Positions 48,276 to 49,583 of a stretch of DNA of 49,583 bases are shown one piece after another. The notes under the pieces are model-generated. The model saw nothing but the letters and a program-made list of their open reading frames with translations, was not told the origin of the DNA and did not search any database. The stretch is from a virus: the IMG/VR virus record IMGVR_UViG_3300044636_000973, positions 1-49,583 of that record; one strand, written 5' to 3'. How positions within the stretch are numbered: the first letter of the stretch is position 1; each line of letters starts with the position of its first letter. Made by a program: the position numbers and the translations under genes.

Positions 48276-49030
48276 CAGGCGTCAGGGAATGGAGCGGAGG
48301 GCACCACGGAAACATCGCGGGCGATGCCTTTCGTGATGCGAAGTTCGTCAACGTTTCCGCTCAGGAACTGTCCAGGCGAAAAAGTATTAGGTGCACTTTG
48401 AGACGCACCTACCGCCCAAAAGGAATCAGACGGTGACGCCAGTGCGTAGCTTTGCGGGTTTGCTGCGCTAGCCACTTCTGCGCTATCCCTAAACAAGCGC
48501 ACGATACCGTCGCTTTTAATCGCGGCGATATAATAAAATTGATTTGTCGCCCATGTCAGTTGCGGAGATGTCACGTCCCACGCGACAAGGTTTCTGCCAA
48601 GCCTTAAAGTACTATCACCAAGCCTCCTAATCATTAGTGTCCCGTTGGTTGGGCCGACCCCACCGACTATTGCTATATCGCCACTTGTGCCAAATCTGCA
48701 CCACGCTTCAACAGTAAAGTTGCCTGTCTCGAAATCAAATGCAGCCGATCTTGGAACTTGCAGGTAGCTGCCGCTCCCATCAAGCGCAATACTCGCCCCG
48801 TCAAACCTGCTCTGCGCCGTACTGATCTGTGCGTTACCAGCAGCCGTCACAGTCTTTGGCGACGGGCTGCTGTCAATGATCGTGGTGCTGCCGTTGGCGC
48901 CGTTACCGTGGAGCAGCAGGGATACGCTGGAGAAGAATGGGTCGGTGACTCCTACCCTCCGCCTCGGAACAATCAGCATCCGATTGCCTCCCACATAGGG
49001 CCCCTTGCGCCACTCATGCCGGTAGCTCAT
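48275..49030 (-). CDS. LamG/concanavalin-like domain protein
   Basis: 251 residues from ATG 49030, which overlaps the upstream gene by 17 nt. After a ~40-residue basic N-terminus comes one LamG domain: SVSLLLHGNGANGSTTIIDSS, GNFTVEAWCRFG, DELRITKGIARD, ending PFPDA. The same domain terminates the 1015-residue tail protein (37854-40901). The middle of the gene (about 48340-48720) is AT-rich. Likely an adhesin on the virion; ligand unknown. Confidence 0.75.
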   Translation of the reverse strand: MSYRHEWRKGPYVGGNRMLIVPRRRVGVTDPFFSSVSLLLHGNGANGSTTIIDSSPSPKTVTAAGNAQISTAQSRFDGASIALDGSGSYLQVPRSAAFDFETGNFTVEAWCRFGTSGDIAIVGGVGPTNGTLMIRRLGDSTLRLGRNLVAWDVTSPQLTWATNQFYYIAAIKSDGIVRLFRDSAEVASAANPQSYALASPSDSFWAVGASQSAPNTFSPGQFLSGNVDELRITKGIARDVSVVPSAPFPDA

Positions 49031-49583
49031 TGACCCAGCCCGCAGACAGGTCGAATGGCTGGCCTGCTTCAATCTGGGCCTTCAGCTCAGCAGCGCGCTC
49101 GATGTTGGCGTAGCCGGCTGCAACCAGCGACTGATGCCGCTGCAGCAGATCCACCATAGTGGCGGTTGCCGTGCCCTCTTGATCCCTGCGGATCGCCTCC
49201 GCCAGCAGCACGGCCAGCATCGGATCCTCGTTCGACGGATACAGCCGGGCGTTGGCCTGCAGCCGAGCGGCCTCCACCTGGTTCAGCAGTTCCTCCACGG
49301 GCCGGCGCTTCACCTCCAGCGTCTCCTCCCACGTCCCCACCGGGCCGCCAGCCTTTGGGTTGGAGTAGTCCACGGGGCCCCAGTTGGCCTCTTCAAAGAA
49401 GATTGCCGGGTCGTACTCCCTGACCTGAGGCTGGCCCTTCAAGTAGAACCGAATCTGGGTGCCGTCGTAGGGCAAGCCAAACAAGTTGGGCCAGCGCGCG
49501 CCGCCCGGATTGGTCGCCTCTTCACCCCTTACAGGGACGAACAGATCCACGCTCTGCCCTTCACGAGCGCCCGGCTCGTCGTA
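49014..49583 (-). CDS. Phage structural-region protein, C-terminal part (runs off right edge)
   Basis: About 190 codons, open to the right edge, where it begins YDEPGAREGQSVDLFVPVRG. The N-terminal 15 residues are missing but are present in the left-edge copy (1-285). The C-terminal half is helical: EELLNQVEAARLQANARLYP and MLAVLLAEAIRRDQEG, ending GWVNELPA. Upstream neighbour across the join would be the fibre gene. No family recognised. Confidence 0.75.
   Translation of the reverse strand, partial: YDEPGAREGQSVDLFVPVRGEEATNPGGARWPNLFGLPYDGTQIRFYLKGQPQVREYDPAIFFEEANWGPVDYSNPKAGGPVGTWEETLEVKRRPVEELLNQVEAARLQANARLYPSNEDPMLAVLLAEAIRRDQEGTATATMVDLLQRHQSLVAAGYANIERAAELKAQIEAGQPFDLSAGWVNELPA
49344..49583. 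repeat. Right copy of 240-bp imperfect terminal repeat
   Basis: Gap-free match to 1-240, with the terminal 99 bases identical. Confidence 0.85.

Noticed and set aside
1-49583. tRNA, rRNA, integrase/att sites and insertion sequences
   Set aside because: I looked for tRNA-like cloverleaf ends, recombinase motifs and transposase genes with flanking repeats and saw none convincing; tRNA detection by eye is limited.

Overview
The window looks like an almost complete genome of a virulent, long-tailed (siphovirus-type) cyanophage. It carries a full head, tail, lysis and replication gene set. I see no integrase, excisionase, clear CI-type repressor or photosynthesis gene. The host assignment (a Synechococcus/Cyanobium-like picocyanobacterium) is an inference from protein families and from a cyanobacterial-style group 2 sigma factor. 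The DNA is GC-rich by eye, with a few AT-richer patches inside tail genes. Bases 1-240 align without gaps to 49344-49583: the last 99 bases are identical and about 18 mismatches fall in the first 141. Both ends lie in the same gene and reading frame, so the molecule is probably circular or circularly permuted, about 49.34 kb, with strain variation at the join.

Layout. 1-8.5 kb, minus strand: fibre-like protein, capsid decoration protein, major capsid protein, scaffold, MuF-like minor head protein, portal, small proteins, terminase large subunit. 8.5-13.4 kb, mostly plus: small early-type genes with C/A-rich leaders lacking a Shine-Dalgarno, plus a terminase small subunit on the minus strand; Fur-box-like 15-bp palindromes lie at both borders. 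13.4-24.5 kb, minus: a PD-(D/E)XK nuclease, a dATP/dGTP phosphohydrolase-type protein, dCTP deaminase, a vanadium-haloperoxidase-like enzyme, a candidate ssDNA-binding protein and many small proteins, often joined by ATGA/GTGA overlaps. 24.7-32.5 kb, plus: primase-helicase, family A DNA polymerase, a ribbon-helix-helix protein, ThyX and a full-length sigma-70 factor. 32.4-49.6 kb, mainly minus: two-domain endolysin, holin-like proteins, tail chaperone with a -1 frameshift, tail tip and fibre proteins, tape measure, major tail protein, a second mini sigma factor without region 4, connectors and a LamG protein. A two-gene plus-strand islet (44836-45731) interrupts this block.

How it works together (inference). 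A late box, GG(A/C)AA(A/C)CTAGG, precedes about twelve structural or lysis transcription units on both strands; in eight of them exactly 23 nt separate the box from the start codon. Together with the region-4-less sigma at 46514-47059 (size and architecture like T4 gp55) this suggests a dedicated late-transcription system that needs no -35 element. A second strong signal is a 200-bp array of six alternating inverted 13-mers at the 3' end of the primase-helicase gene. Its forward copies fall in all three reading frames, so the signal acts at DNA or RNA level; it is a candidate replication origin. Base and motif counts here were made by eye.
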